Numbered from the stretch's first letter, positions 33,295 to 45,921 are shown. The stretch: 64,000 nt of DNA from Styela clava (GCF_964204865.1 NC_135260.1:3410001-3474000); one strand, 5' to 3'. Program-made: numbers and translations. The notes: generated by a model not told the origin, from the letters alone.

Positions 33295-34396
33295 TAGGGC
33301 TGTCCAAGCGAACCAAATATTCAAAAGCGAATCGCAAATTATTCGAAGCGTTTTTGGTACATAATGCACCTCACGACCATCTTTTCACCGAGCAAGCAAA
33401 AACGTATTTCTATCGATTTCTTTGCTATAAAACGGTTTCTCTCCGGTGACATGTAATTATCCATTTCATGCATGATCATAAATGAAAAGTTATCGTTAAC
33501 AAAGATTTAAAGATGACGTTTTTTGATAGAACACAAGGAGAAAAGGGCAATTTAATAATATCACCAACGGCGTCCTATAAATAGAATCGATTTTTAGCTG
33601 CTGAGTTAGTAATCACAGGAAAATTTGGAGGTCCAATATTTTTTTTTTAATAGAATTCTAATGACAATACTTTGTACTGTATTACTCATCTATTACTTTG
33701 ACAAATAATTGCACTTTTGCATGTTGATAGCTGCTGTAAAAACATGGTCATCAAACTAGCTCTAGAATTCCCGAAATACAATTCTAAATTTTTTGGGCAA
33801 CAGTTATTACTTATCTATCTCAAGTATGTTGATAGGTATTTGTCTGTTTGTCTGTTAGATGAACGCGATATCTCACGAAGGCGAGGTTGAATCTGCTCCA
33901 AATTTTACATGTACATTCATCATATCTCGGATCAGAAGCCTATTGATTTTGGATGAATTATGTCGTATAATTAGCGAGTTATTATTTAATTAGAGATGGG
34001 AGACGCGGTGTCACCATGGAGTCATGAATCGAAACTGCAGTTTCGATCGATAAGTTTTCGGTTTGCGACCGATATTCTTGTATCTATATTATTAGTTGTT
34101 TATCATTTTGCTGAAAATCACACAAGTCTGTGCAATTTCCAACTTCCAAAACTCGATAGTTTTAGAATCCCTAATTTTTTGACCATTTCAAGGAGGCTTG
34201 TGATCTACTCTTATAACTCTGAAAACATAGTTATGCAATAATTTAGATGTAACTGCAAATACGTTATCACAATATCGAAGAGGAAGTTTTTATTGTGCAA
34301 TAGAGACAAATTTGGAATTGCGCAATAATATTCGGTTCGATTCGAGAAAAATATTTGATTGGAATCAAAGAAAATATTCGGTTTTGGACAGCCCTA
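33295..34396. mobile_element. DNA transposon, TAGGGCTGTCCAA ends
   Basis: Starts TAGGGCTGTCCAAGCG and ends TTGGACAGCCCTA, flanked by a perfect 8-bp CTTGCATC (33287-33294 and 34397-34404). Subterminal ATATTCG/CGAATCG words repeat. An 8-bp duplication fits hAT, though the TAGGG start is shifted from the usual CA. A relative with similar ends lies at 52623-53834. Confidence 0.85.
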
Positions 34397-34633
34397 CTTG
34401 CATCCACTCTTGATTTGATGGCGTTCCACAGTTTTGTAACTAAAAATTGTCACATGAACACTCTAGGTGTATTATGTGATTCTGTGAGTAATTTACAATG
34501 ACTTAAGATGTTTGTTGATAGTAAATTTGTTCAGCGATCCGCCACCAGAAGCAAACTCGCCCGAGGAGGGTGTTTTTCCAACCCTTATGCGAGATGAGGA
34601 TAACATACAACACCATTGCACATCAAATTTCAT

Positions 34634-37600
34634 TTATCGTCTATTCGATGGACCAGCTGATAAATCTTCTCTTGACGTGTACGGGGGAGGCGGGGTGGAA
34701 ATACGCTTGTTCGGATCCTCTTCACTTTGGGGAGAAGATGGGGGTGGGTGTAACAACGCAGGCATGATTGGTTCACTGTTATTACCCCCTGAAGGAGGCC
34801 CGGGATACCCAGGTGGCACAAGGGATTCCCCTTGTATTAATATATATTGCCCATTGCCAAGTTCCACAAGTTGTGGTCGTCCAGAAGAATAAAAAACCTG
34901 TCCGTGATTGCGTTTTGGAATGCAACATATCGCAGCACAGCAGAAAGCAGCGTGAACAATATTAATAATAAAACCAGCTGACGCTATGATACTTAAAAAC
35001 ACATACACAGCTAAAAGTGTAGATACATTGGGGAACGCTGCTAGTATGGACATAATAAACATCACACACATAAATATACAGGAAATAATACTCAGGGCCA
35101 TGTTAATTCTGATGATACAAGCGGATGATTGACGGTTGACACGAACTCCAGCGATCCCAGAAAATATAAGAAATATTCCGCACCATAAACCTGGAAAAAA
35201 AAAGACGTTTAGTAAGAGGACCACAGAATACCATGAATGTATTTACAGCACATAATTATCACCCTTCAATATACAGGGTGATCGCTAGAAAAGCAGAAAA
35301 TTTGAGGGTCAGATGAGAATGCGTGCTTATTTATTTTCCCATACTTTTTTTTTCCTTATAGATTCTAGGTTGTTTTAGGTACTATTTGATTTCAATTTGA
35401 CACCCACATCATTTCTGTTTTTCTAGCGACCACCCTGTATATGCATGTATAGGATAGGATTTACATATTTATCCCGGGGGAGAGGAAAGGGATAAGACGG
35501 CTTATCCATATGGCGAACCACGGCCTCTCGTCCGGTTACCATTCCAAGTCGGGTATGAGATTAGTTATATTGTTTTGTTTTCGGAAGCATGGACTTGATA
35601 TGTATATCCCCTCAGGAAGACTTTGCAAGACTGAGATGCCCATCATGTCCCCAATACCCACAACAAATACAATAACAGTTTAATAAGACTGCTGCATTAT
35701 AATTGGACAATACAAATAAAATAACAAAATACAAAAGCAAAATTCTGACAAATTAAACAAGCCAGTTTGGATTTCATGGACTTTTTCCACAACAATTTGG
35801 GCATGCAAACACAGATCCCGGCGTCTCATGAAACCGGCGATAATGCGTATTTTTGCATAGGTTCAAATAATTGGCGCAAACAGAACATGCTAAAATTAGA
35901 ACTGTTAATCTGTTAGAACTTTTTATTGATGGCTTTTTCATTCCACCACCGTTCATACTCTCAGATATATTGGTGAGCAATCAAGAATTTTCTACGGCAT
36001 TCTCGCATGCATTTTAGGGGAGCACAGCGTACTCAGGCCTGTACCTGGTACACAGGTAAAAGGTACAGTTATGTTATACATGACAAGTTGTGATGTGTGT
36101 AGTGACAACTGACAACAATTGTCACTTATGGTTCTTGACACCCCATTTACACATTTTTATTTGGAAGTAACCTGATGAAAGATTTTCTATTAAAAGAATT
36201 TTCTTAAACCAAGGCCGGGTTCAGTGAATAAGTAATAATTCTCCAGTTTTTCTATGAATCTTATATTTTGGTTTGCATTTATTGTTAGTGTCATATCATA
36301 ATTTCATTGTATACTTCACTGGTCACTAGTATAAATACCATTTATTCAACTGTAAAAGGGATGTCTGTCCCTTATGATATGTTCTGCCTGTTATTTACTC
36401 TAATAGTGAACATGTATGATACAGAAAAATGTCGTTTATTGTTCCATTTCAAAATGAGAAGGGGGGTCCGACACTCTAAACCAGGGGTTCTCAAACTTTT
36501 GGTGTTGCGGAGCCCGTGAAGATGTTGACTATTATTCAAGGAGCCCTAAAATGAATTTTAAAATTGTTACTTAACGATTAATACTACTGAGTAAGTTAAA
36601 AGTACTTTACTTGATTTAAATGCTAAACCTTTTTTAATAGGGTTAATACAAGTCATAAATAAATCTAAATTTCAAAGATAAATCATATATATTAAGGCTG
36701 TAAATTTGACACTTGACCAACATATTAATAAATTAGGGGTCGAATCTTTTTCCTTTTGATATTTTTGGAAGACTTAAAATGTTGCTGCGCGATTGCATTT
36801 TGGTACAATCGCCGACTGTTTTCGTCAGCGAGAAACGTTATACCTTATTAAACATCTTTACGTCGGTGTTTATTCTCCCTAAATCAAAAATTTCCTCCGG
36901 CATATACATGTATTGTTCCATAATGACGACGATAATTGCTTTTTTGTTCTCGTGGGGAATCATGAAATCGATGTGAAAAACATGTTAATATATTATAGTC
37001 ATCGGCGACGAGATGCTAAATATAATTATTAACAAATCGGCGGTAAATCCGCAACTCAAATTTCTTGATTGAAAAGCGGCATTATGAAATATTAAAACTA
37101 AAACTAAAAACCGAAGATAACACTATAAATATTGTTTCAGCAGACTCACGACAGATTCAAAATGCTTTTTTAGACATTGCAAATGACAATATAAATTTGA
37201 TGTTATCTTAGGTTTTCTTTGGTTATTTATCGTAGTAACTGAAATCGAAACCCATTCTGAAACCACCAACGGAGCAGCATGCGATAACATAAATTTCAAT
37301 CGTTCGTATTTTGCCTAGACCTTGTGATTCTTTAAACGATCGGGTGATATCTTGCAAAGAATCTGAGCGACAGACCTGCGATAGGGTGGAGTCAGTGCTG
37401 CAAGAAGGGCTCAAATTTGTCGAATTCGCTAAATCACTATGATCCACCACACTGCCACGCAATCAATCAGTCATGATTACGATTTGATCGGGACGGGCAC
37501 AAATATCTTATCAAACTTCTGGCACCGGTAGTAGGTATTATGTTCTTTTGTCGGCAATATGACTCTGTTCCTAATATCTTATGATAACAGCGTTGTTCAG

Positions 37601-38791
37601 GATATACGGTAGTCCACAAGAACTTCGTTCACTTAACTTTGTTTAATTGTTTCTCGTTTCATGTCCGCGGATTGCTGTGGTTATTTGAGAAGTAATGATT
37701 TTCTATTGTAAGTCGACACAACCGCAGGTTACATTGAACACAATTAACCCAATAAACAAGTCATTTTAAATATGCCCGCATCGGTCATGGATTGCACAAT
37801 TGTATATTGTACTTATTGAGTTTTAACATCGACCTCAGGATTTTTGGAACAGGGATATCTTGCTTAAAAATAATCTCGAGTGCGAAGGAACAAATCAAGT
37901 TTGACAAATCCCAAGATCGCGAAAATACGATTCCAATTTATTTATAGTTGGCAACTTATCACGTATTTTATGCTATTTTAGAATAGTAATCTTTTATTTA
38001 AGTAATCCTCGTAGTAATCTTGAATCAAACGTGAGTGACGATGAGCACAATTAAATTATTATGACAAGACATTTTAAATGTTGCATTAGTCATGGATTGA
38101 ATATTTTACGCAACAGAAATCTCGTTATCCACTAAAAAAGTTTTTTACTTAATCGCGATTAACGTTGCGCGGAAATTTCCGATTCCAATTTTGATCCCCC
38201 CCCCCCCCCGCTCCCTTAAGAATTCTGGCTGCGCTCTTGCTTATAAATAATGTAAATCTCGAATTCCGTCACTTTGTCATATTTCGAGACTATACTGTTG
38301 CCAAATTTTATTAAAGCTGTATTGCTTCTTTGGACAGTTACAAAATTAGCCAAGTCAGTCTTTTGAAAACTAATCAAATAGCTCGCGGAGCCCCTAGGCT
38401 TCTCTCGCGGAGCCCTGGGGCTCGGTACTGAGCACTTTGAGAACCTATGCTCTAAACACTCTGCATCAAGATCAGAAAACACAAAAGCATAGAAGAGGGA
38501 TATGCAATTAGTACTGCAGAAACCAAATTGATAACAAGCTAAATAAATACCCGAAGATGTTGATATCATGCTGTTCTTCCAATGTACTGAAGCAATAACG
38601 AGGCCGACAATACAAACACTGCAGGATGCAATCCCAAGTATAATCTCGATAAATCCAAACCAATATAACGTTCTTTTGTAACGTCTGCGCTCCACTTTTT
38701 GTCCTCGGGTGTGAGAGTTCATTGTCATCGTAACTCCTTGCATAGCCATTACTCGAGCATATGTATCCAAAATATGTGGTCTCGTGTGCAT
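34634..38791 (-). CDS. MS4A/CD20-like four-transmembrane protein 1 (2 exons)
   Basis: Coding exons on the minus strand are 38791-38551 and 35190-34634: 798 nt, 265 residues. The donor is GGTATTTATT at 38550; the acceptor has a T-rich tract ending CCAG at 35191. The join restores a Gly codon before LWCGIFLIFSGIAG, which aligns with VWCGTMTIISGVLG of the gene at 45930. Helix 1 is near residues 45-68 (WFGFIEIILG start); helices 2-4 are in exon 2. The cytoplasmic C-terminus is proline-rich with PPPPY near the end, a WW-domain ligand of the kind bound by NEDD4-type ubiquitin ligases. MS4A members are small four-pass proteins of plasma or endosomal membranes; role here is unknown. Several in-frame ATGs near the start leave the exact N-terminus open. 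The intron holds a MITE, a SINE piece and a hAT copy. Confidence 0.8.
35274..35437. mobile_element. Mariner-like MITE in the intron of the MS4A-like gene 1
   Basis: Ends CAGGGTGATCGCTAGAAAA and inverted CAGGGTGGTCGCTAGAAAA, with TA on both sides. Confidence 0.8.
35457..35612 (-). repeat. SINE tail fragment, minus strand
   Basis: Shares ATCCCGGGGGAGAGGAAAG and CGGAAGCATGGACTTG with the full SINE at 48991-49324, in the same orientation. Confidence 0.7.
35774..35980 (-). other. Small ORF with Cys/His pairs, uncertain gene
   Basis: A 68-codon frame has C-x2-C, then H-x4-H, then C-x2-C (CSVC, HYRRFH, CPNC), a spacing that could bind zinc. It lies inside the intron of the MS4A-like gene on the same strand. 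No second copy, flanking exon or recognised family supports it; chance is possible. Confidence 0.2.
36482..38449. mobile_element. hAT element in the intron of the MS4A-like gene 1
   Basis: Starts CAGGGGTTCTCAAAC and ends CTTTGAGAACCTATG, flanked by a perfect CTCTAAAC (36474-36481 and 38450-38457). Internal frames are broken. It ends 101 bp from the exon 1 splice donor. Confidence 0.9.
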
Positions 38792-38894
38792 TTTAATCTA
38801 GATTCAAGTAATATTTTTACACCTATGTGCCATAGCTTCTACACCTGATAATGAATTATCATGCAACATGAGAGCATTTCGTAACTTAGAGGTA

Positions 38895-39018
38895 TAATAT
38901 AGGATTTATATTATTTATCCCAGGAAAAGTAATGCTGATAAGAGGGTTACCAGCTCATGTCGGGTACGGGATTAGTTAAGTAGTTATTTGTTTTTCAGAT
39001 ACATGGACTTGATGGTGG
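38895..39018 (-). repeat. SINE tail fragment, minus strand
   Basis: Shares ATTTATCCC, CATGTCGGGTACGGGATTAG and ACATGGACTTG with the SINE tail. Confidence 0.55.
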
Positions 39019-39059
39019 TAGACCAGAGTAATCAAAGGTTTGTTGTCCGAAGCGTTAGA

Positions 39060-39273
39060 CAGGGCGGCCCAAAAGTTGGTATACAGTTATTTCATTTATT
39101 TTCTTTTACCTTCCAAACAGCTTGAAAACTAATGTAAAATTCACACTAGATTTACTATCTAAAAAAATAAGCAATTTTTGTGGTACTTAACAAGTAACAT
39201 AAAGTGAACTGCAAGTAGCTCCGAAGCATATAAAATAGTTTAATAACTGTATACCTACTTCTGGGCCACCCCG
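39060..39273. mobile_element. Mariner-like MITE
   Basis: Left end CAGGGCGGCCCAAAAGTTGG, right end inverted (CTTCTGGGCCACCCCG). TA follows on the right; the left flank is GA. Confidence 0.6.
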
Positions 39274-39279
39274 TATATA

Positions 39280-39726
39280 AAGAGTCATTTCGCAATTTGC
39301 TAAAAGTGGTCAATCTCTTGCTTGGAAACCCCCTCACTCTGTCAAAATCCGTTATCTTCCAAAAATGGCAAGAAATGTGCAAAGGTTAGCAATGAAAATT
39401 CTGAAAACTAATGGTGATAGAGTACGTATACATAAGCGCAGTAAAAATATGCGAATATAAAATAGATTGTAGATTAATAATGAAAAAAAAATTGACAGAG
39501 GAATTTACTTAAATTTGACATGATTAAATCATATGATATAAAACAATCAAGCATGTACCATGAATAAAATACAATTTAAACCAGTGTCTCGTGCCCCATC
39601 TCAAAAATAACTAGCTAACAATAAGCTATAAATAACAGATAATACGGCGAAGGTATCACGTTGAAAATACATGGATGGAACATAAATATCCAAAATAAGG
39701 CGGCAATCTAACAAATATATTTATTG
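39280..39726. other. Gene-free stretch
   Basis: No gene or repeat recognised. Confidence 0.45.
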
Positions 39727-39953
39727 GGTGCTCCCGAAGTATGCGAACCAAGATGGCGGACATCGGAACGTAACAGGTTAGGGTTAGGCGATAATTTTTT
39801 TCCAATTTTCCTTATTTTAGTCCTATTATCAGTTCGAAGACTAGCCAAGAGCCTCCCGTAGTATTTATACCTAAAATTATGGCCTAACCCTAACCTAGTA
39901 CACATATTACATTCCGATGTCCGCCATCTTGGTTCGCATACTTCGGGAGCCCC
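39727..39953. mobile_element. Long-TIR MITE, GATGGCGG type
   Basis: Starts GGTGCTCCCGAAGTATG and ends CTTCGGGAGCCCC. Closest to the copy at 13017-13246 (shared CGAACCAAGATGGCGGACAT). Confidence 0.85.
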
Positions 39954-40191
39954 TTTTTATTATTTTTAATTAGCTTCGCGGCCCCTTCAAAAAATTGTCC
40001 ATGACCGCCTTGTGGGGCCGGATCCACTGTTTGGGTACCGCCGATATAAACAGTACCACTCACTCAGTAAGACGGTAAATTAATAACGGCGCTGAACATT
40101 GTCAGTTGTCGGAATCAAATACCATGAAATGAAAGTAAGTAAATGAAATTACCTCCTTAAATATAAGGAATCGTGCTCCTAGGAACTAATA

Positions 40192-40492
40192 CAGGGGGGG
40201 GCAAGGTTCTTAAACCAGGGTTCAAAAATTTTCCCCACCTAGACTTGCGAGCCATGTAAGTGTGACGAAAAAAGTTACATTTTATGAACAATATTTAGTT
40301 ACAAAGACAAAAAGTCAAAAACAATAGGCCGCGTGCCAAAACTGAATCTAATTGAAATCTCAACAAATTTCTTGAGCTAATTTTAACTAAAACATCAAAA
40401 TTTGGTTTTAGTTTGGTTTTGGCAGAATCAGGCGGGCCAGATAGAATTACTCAACGGGTCGGGTTTGGCCCGCGGGGCAAAGTTTGTCCATG
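40192..40492 (-). mobile_element. hAT MITE, same family as 15630-15923
   Basis: Reverse orientation; shares TTTGGTTTTAGTTTGGTT and TTGAGCTAATTTT. Ends are CAGGGGGGGGCAAGG and TTTGTCCATG. Confidence 0.7.
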
Positions 40493-40571
40493 TCTAATCT
40501 AGAAATATTGTGGAAATATTACAATGGAATTGTTGAAATAAAAAGTATAGATAAGCGATGTATTGAAAAAA

Positions 40572-40783
40572 CGCCTCCGGAAGTATGTGTACCAATATCA
40601 AAGTAACTAAATTTGTTCGCCTACTTTACATAAAGTTGTATAAAGGGACTGAAACCAATGGGCAGGGGGATATTCATTTGGCTAACAAAGACAGTCCGCG
40701 AACTCATAATAGAACTAAAATAAGGAAAGTCGGAATAAAATTATGGCCTAACTTTAACCTGGTACACATACTGCGGGAGTACC
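40572..40783. mobile_element. Long-TIR MITE, variant B
   Basis: Starts GCCTCCGGAAGTATGTG and ends CTGCGGGAGTACC. It stops ~20 bp from the end of the next gene. Confidence 0.75.
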
Positions 40784-40805
40784 AAAAAAACAGGAGGGGG
40801 GATAA

Positions 40806-41435
40806 TTAAATGTGATATAGTTGCCGAAGTCCATCCATTTGGAAATCATTTAACTCATTTCTAGTGTAGAAACGACTTCGATTGACACAGCAGCATCCAT
40901 GGGCTAACACTACATGGAATGCTGATAAAACCGATATAAGAAAACCAATAACAGCACAAAAAAGGTATAGAAGGTTCAAATCCTCTTGTCCTATAAATGC
41001 AACAATCAAAGCCATCACAACATAAGGAACACAAAAAACTAAAGAAACTATTGCCAATAAAGCACTTATATTTTTTACCCTAACGCTTCGTTTTTGTTTC
41101 ATAATATAAACTGCTACGCCAGATGAAAAAGCTATAATACTGCATACAATACCAATAGCGCCAAGAACAATGTCGAACACAGGTTTCGGTGGTTCAATAC
41201 ACTCCCTAATAGCAATAGTGTCGTAGCACAGCGTTGATTCCATAGGTCCATGTAGCAAATAGAACGCCAATGAGAACAGAGGAATGGCAATAATGATTTC
41301 TGTGACCCCGATCCCCAAAGTTATTTTTATTTTTTTAACAGCTTGTTTCCGTTCCCTCCACATCTCTTCATCCATACCACATCGGAAAACTCTGTGCTCT
41401 CTCTCCGAAGATTCAAATCGCAGATTGCAACACAT
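40806..41435 (-). CDS. MS4A/CD20-like four-transmembrane protein 2 (single exon)
   Basis: An uninterrupted 209-residue frame. Four hydrophobic helices: about 37-61 (KITLGIGVTEIIIAI start), 88-112 (IVLGAIGIVCSIIAF), 121-147 (ISALLAIVSLVFCV) and 153-178 (LLYLFCAVIGFLISVL). A Cys pair sits in the first extracellular loop and a CCC cluster follows helix 4, a likely palmitoylation spot. No PPxY, unlike its two neighbours. A second in-frame ATG at residue 21 (MDEEMW) could be the true start. The intron found in gene 1 is absent. Assignment to MS4A rests on topology and length; other tetra-spanning families remain possible. Confidence 0.65.
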   Translation of the reverse strand: MCCNLRFESSEREHRVFRCGMDEEMWRERKQAVKKIKITLGIGVTEIIIAIPLFSLAFYLLHGPMESTLCYDTIAIRECIEPPKPVFDIVLGAIGIVCSIIAFSSGVAVYIMKQKRSVRVKNISALLAIVSLVFCVPYVVMALIVAFIGQEDLNLLYLFCAVIGFLISVLSAFHVVLAHGCCCVNRSRFYTRNELNDFQMDGLRQLYHI

Positions 41436-41439
41436 TTTG

Positions 41440-42960
41440 ATCTCTTTTTGAACTCTTTTTTGAAGAAAAAATTATGAACTGTTAACGAAATATAGCTACA
41501 TATAAATGATTATTCAAAGTATTGCTGCGAACTAACACAGAAATATATTATGTTAATGCGCAGCAAGACTCTTGTATCGGTCAGAATAATTTTTTTCACT
41601 CTCGCTACAGCATCCTTTGACTCACCTTGGGAGTTGTTTACAAATTATAATATATGAGTACAGTACAGAAATATTTATTAGATTTATTCACCACAGTAGT
41701 GACTTGTGGAGGGGGGAGGGGGGTACTTAACAACGGCAGAAACGCATCTACCCCCTAATGTGCGAACATATTAATTATTTAATAACATAAACACATAATT
41801 TTAAATCTTAACTTTACTTAGTCAAAACATAGGTCAAATCATTTATATTTCTCGCCACCAACAATTTGCTTCAGCAATCTTTGGTGATAAATAATTAATA
41901 CGTCGCCATAATAACACAGCGAAGCATGCCGTGAATACGCGTTTCCTATAATAATAAGTATCATCCCTCGTTTCCACAGAAGCTTTGTACCCAAAACACA
42001 AACGAGTCATCCAAGTTTCTAAGAAAAAATGGGCCCTCAACTCAAAAATAAGCACTTTTCTTGGAAATAAGCACATTGTTACTTTATAACACGCGGGCTA
42101 GAACATAAGCACAAATCTTAGAAATAAACAGGATATGGTAACCCTGCTTATACCGATAACATGATACAGCGAAAGTAAAATAAACTCCAACATAAACAGT
42201 CTTGTCTAGGTAAGTTCCACCGCCTATGGGTAATAACATCCATGGGTGAAAAGTCGGTACTCCTTTAACATACAGAATAAATTGTGTATACTTTGAATAA
42301 GTTTTATATGCATGTAAATCGAGTACAAATAAAACATGTAACATCTTTTCTGGCTAATAAGCAGAGGACAATTTTTATCACTAAAAATGAGGGTTTTCCA
42401 TTTTGTCACCAAATAATCAGATTTATTTTTTTTCCACAAACATATTGAGAACCATACATAAATTTTAATATAAAATCAAAATACCAAGCCCTCATCTAAA
42501 AGTTAATGAGTATTGGTAGAGCGATTGCAGGCTTTCACAGACATACTGAGAGCCATATAAAAGATCTGCTCAATGCAACATCCCCAGACTTCAAACTAGA
42601 AATGAGAGGATCACAAATAGAATAATTACAAGCTAAGACAGTAACTAAAATTTACACATGCATACATTTTAATCAAATTTGCTCAAAGAAAGCTCAAGAA
42701 TCTTAATCTTAAAGTGAAAATACTAAGAGTCTCAATAAAACAATTGCAACTGCAAGCATACTAAATACATAAAATAATCCAAAGAAGTCTTCAGCCATTT
42801 CGATCCAATATTCCCTAAATCATTGGAGCATAACTAGCCAGAATAATCCCATCCCATTTGTAAACTGTCAGTGCCGCTTTCTTAAAGAACTGAACTAGAT
42901 CCTATATACTAAAAACCTGCAGATGAACAAAAAACAAAGAATTTAAAAAACACAAAATCC
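41440..42960. other. Gene-free stretch
   Basis: A fragment at 42345-42440 (GACAATTTTTATCACTAAAAATGAGGGTTTTCC-like, quoted only in part: ACTAAAAATGAGGGTTTTCC) matches the MITE at 42965-43229. No gene seen. Confidence 0.5.
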
Positions 42961-42964
42961 TGTA

Positions 42965-43229
42965 TTTTTCAGCTAATAAGCTGACTAATAAGGGACAATT
43001 ATTAGCACTAAAAATGAGGGTTTTCCCATATTACACCCATTAAGCATAGGCAGAAAATGTGTTACTTTTCTTCTCTGTTTGTCAGTTTTGGTATTTTCTG
43101 GCCGAAAGGTAATAACAGGCCGACCCCCGAAAAAGGGTAAATAAGCTGATCCTCCCAATAAACTGATCAGAAAAAAGGCCAAAAAATTAGGCCCAGAAAA
43201 TCAGCCTATTAGCTGGAAAATATGGTATA
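42965..43229. mobile_element. MITE with TTTTCAGCTAATAAGCTG ends
   Basis: Left end ATTTTTCAGCTAATAAGCTG; the right end is inverted (CAGCCTATTAGCTGGAAAAT). ACTAAAAATGAGGGTTTTCC is shared with 42385-42405. Confidence 0.6.
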
Positions 43230-43603
43230 ATAAGCATTAGTTAAAGAGTTCAAGCAATATACTGTATAATAAGCATTATAGTTAAGGAGTTCAAGCAATA
43301 TACAGGCTTTTTTGAGAGTGAGAGGCTGGGGATATCATAATGGATTGCTCAGTAAGACTCAATGATGTGAATTCATAATTTGAGAAAGTGTTCAAAGCAG
43401 TAGCTTATAAACAGTATGTGCTACCCGCCGGTACAGTCCAAAAGGTCCGTCTCCAACAAATTTCATTTTTTTGCATTTTCAACATTTATTTCATTCGCCC
43501 CATTTAATATTAAAAGGGGCGTGGCCAGGTGTGGGGCGTAGCCGGATGAGGGTGGTTTGAGGACTAAAACCCCCCACTCTTGGTATGTGAAATAAAAAAC
43601 TTT

Positions 43604-43711
43604 CGGACCTCCTGAAGTATGCGCACCAAGATGGCGCACAACCTGAACTCAGGTTGTGTACCAGGTTAAGGTTGTGCGACATCTTGGTGCGCATACTTCA
43701 GAAGTACCAAA
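43604..43711. mobile_element. Short long-TIR MITE
   Basis: A near-palindrome starting GGACCTCCTGAAGTATG and ending CTTCAGAAGTACC, with GCACCAAGATGGCGCAC in the left arm. A truncated relative is at 54207-54266. Confidence 0.75.
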
Positions 43712-43947
43712 CTTTATGTATCATACATAACTTTTTAGACCCTCGGGATCAGGAAAGCCCACGTTTACCGACCTACCGGCGGGCCTGGTACTTTGAAATT
43801 TCCTGGCGACGTCCCTGACAGTGATATAAATACCTGCAATACATAGATCAGTGGTCTCCAACCATTCTGGTGAAGGGAAACCCCAAAGGAACCCCCTAAC
43901 AATACATGTAAGGTTGTGAGAAGAATTATTCAAACTATAAATATATA

Positions 43948-44201
43948 CAGGGTGTCTCTAAAGTAAGTACCATATATACTTTTATTTTGATTTGCTTTTC
44001 AGGTACTCACCATAGAGCGTTCCCTTCTCTAGAAAACACAGTATGGATAAGTAGTAAAATTTAGGTATTGTTTGCATTTTTCATCAACCCACAAAATGAC
44101 AAGAAGATTAACCCAAAAAATGAAGGGCAAAATTACTGTTTGGCAAGAAGCATATAAATCAGTAAGTTAAACCCAGCGCCTCTTACTTTTGAGATACCCT
44201 G
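43948..44201. mobile_element. Mariner-like MITE with TA duplication
   Basis: Ends CAGGGTGTCTCTAAAGTAAG and inverted CAGGGTATCTCAAAAGTAAG; TA on both sides. Confidence 0.8.
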
Positions 44202-44382
44202 TATAAAAGCAAATTTAAAACTGCCTAAATAAAATGATCTTTATTAAAGCCTAGCAAAATAATAACAGTGGCAAATCCAATTCATATTTGAGTATATTTA
44301 TTAAACAAAATACATATATTATTAATATAAAATTGAATAGAAACTTGCGGAATCCCTGGACTGAACTGCAGGAATCCTAGGG

Positions 44383-44714
44383 AAGGGCTACTCAATTATT
44401 TTTACCAAAAGTCCGTTAACAAAACTTAAAAATTACTGGGGTCCGGACATAGAAAATTTACTTCATTAAATAACTAACTTTCAAATGCAATACTCAATTA
44501 AATACAAGAGCAATGAATGGCTCGCAAATATGGACACAAATGTCACACATTGGTACCAGTAGGACAAACTGTATAGCTGTGCATTTAAATTGTATCAAAA
44601 TCATCTAAAACTAAAGCAATGCTTATGCTGCCAAATTAAACAAGCAGACGCGGTCCAAATTAAATAGTTGAAAAGTCTGGATTCGGACCGTAGTCCACCA
44701 GTTAAGTAGCCCTG
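44383..44714. mobile_element. hAT MITE
   Basis: Left end AAGGGCTACTCAATT, right end AGTTAAGTAGCCCTG. Flanks TCCTAGGG and TCCAAGGG match at seven of eight bases. GTCCGGAC/GTCCGGATT-like subterminal words appear on both sides. Confidence 0.75.
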
Positions 44715-44722
44715 TCCAAGGG

Positions 44723-45696
44723 TACCGCTGAACCGCAGTCGGAAACCAATGAACTAGACAAACACACAGGAAATTGGGAAAATTGCCAAAACATTTCAGT
44801 ACAGTAATAAGTATCAGTTTAAGACGCTCTATAAATAACATATCGGGTGATTAGACAAGGTATCCCCAGAGAGTTGCCTGCTTAGGCCGGCTAACCATCT
44901 ACACTAGACTACTGCCTTAGTGTATCAGTTTTCAATTCTTCTACTGGTACTCTACTCACTCTTTCAGATTGGGGTTTGAGCTTTTTTACAGCTGATTTGT
45001 ATAAAAAATTTACTTTACTAAATGAAATATAAAATAAATTGTGATAGAGAACCAAACCATAATTTTATTTTCTCTATATCACAGTAATAATTATTTTTGT
45101 ATGATGCTTATCCACACATTTTAATCCGAAAGAGTCACTGTATAAGCAGCCAATGATATTTAACAATATGCGAGGGGCCACCGTCTTTGTGAAGAAGTGA
45201 TTTTTTATAAATCTATAATATAAATATTCAGAATTCAAAGCTAGGTAACAAAATTACTTTAAACAAGATGATCAAAAACAATATTCAAAAAAAGTACTCT
45301 CAATGATTGGAGTCTCTACTATTTTTATCATGGAATCAGGCTTTATCGTATATCCTCGTATATAAGCGGCGTTTAAAATTTAAAAAAAAAGGTTGCCAAA
45401 CTGAGGGGTCGGCTTATATGCGCATAACTCCGATTGCATTAGTTCTCCCCTGCAACCATTTGTTGTGATGGGTGCGTACGGTGGTTAAGGGTCTCCTTAT
45501 ATGCAAATTTTTTTTATAAATTCATCGTTTTAGGGCCGTTTTCTAGGGGGTCGGCTTATATGTGAGATCGGATGATATGCGAGGAAACGTGACATCTCAA
45601 ATTTCAATGCAGTTTCTCGAAGTCTAATTCCAGTATTCAAACATTGAATAAATATATATAGATCTTTATTTTATTTTAAATCTACAGAAAAATCAC
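44723..45696. other. Gene-free stretch with a probable MITE
   Basis: 45345-45595 contains GGGGTCGGCTTATATG twice, with TATCCTCGTATATAAGC on the left and GATATGCGAGGA on the right; probably a MITE. No gene seen. Confidence 0.45.
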
Positions 45697-45921
45697 CATA
45701 TTTTACGGACTGTAAGGCGCATCATATTATAAGTTCAATAAATTGCTTAGATCAGTAGATTGAGTTTTTATTCATACACAAGGCACATCACACCATACAC
45801 AGATGCAACCCTTCTTGAAGCAATACACTTCTTAAAGTGTGAGTGTGCCAGCTTAAAAAGTTCACGATTAATTTTTGAAAAAAAAAGAATTTAAAATCAG
45901 CTTACGGTCCGTAAAATACTA
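45697..45921. mobile_element. MITE with TATTTTACGGACTGTAAG ends
   Basis: Left end ATATTTTACGGACTGTAAGG; inverted right end CTTACGGTCCGTAAAATA. It lies directly downstream of the next gene. Confidence 0.75.

Noticed and set aside
38216-38550. C-terminal extension of the MS4A-like exon 1 frame
   Set aside because: It runs past a good splice donor into intron and hAT sequence; joining to 35190 restores the expected helix 2.
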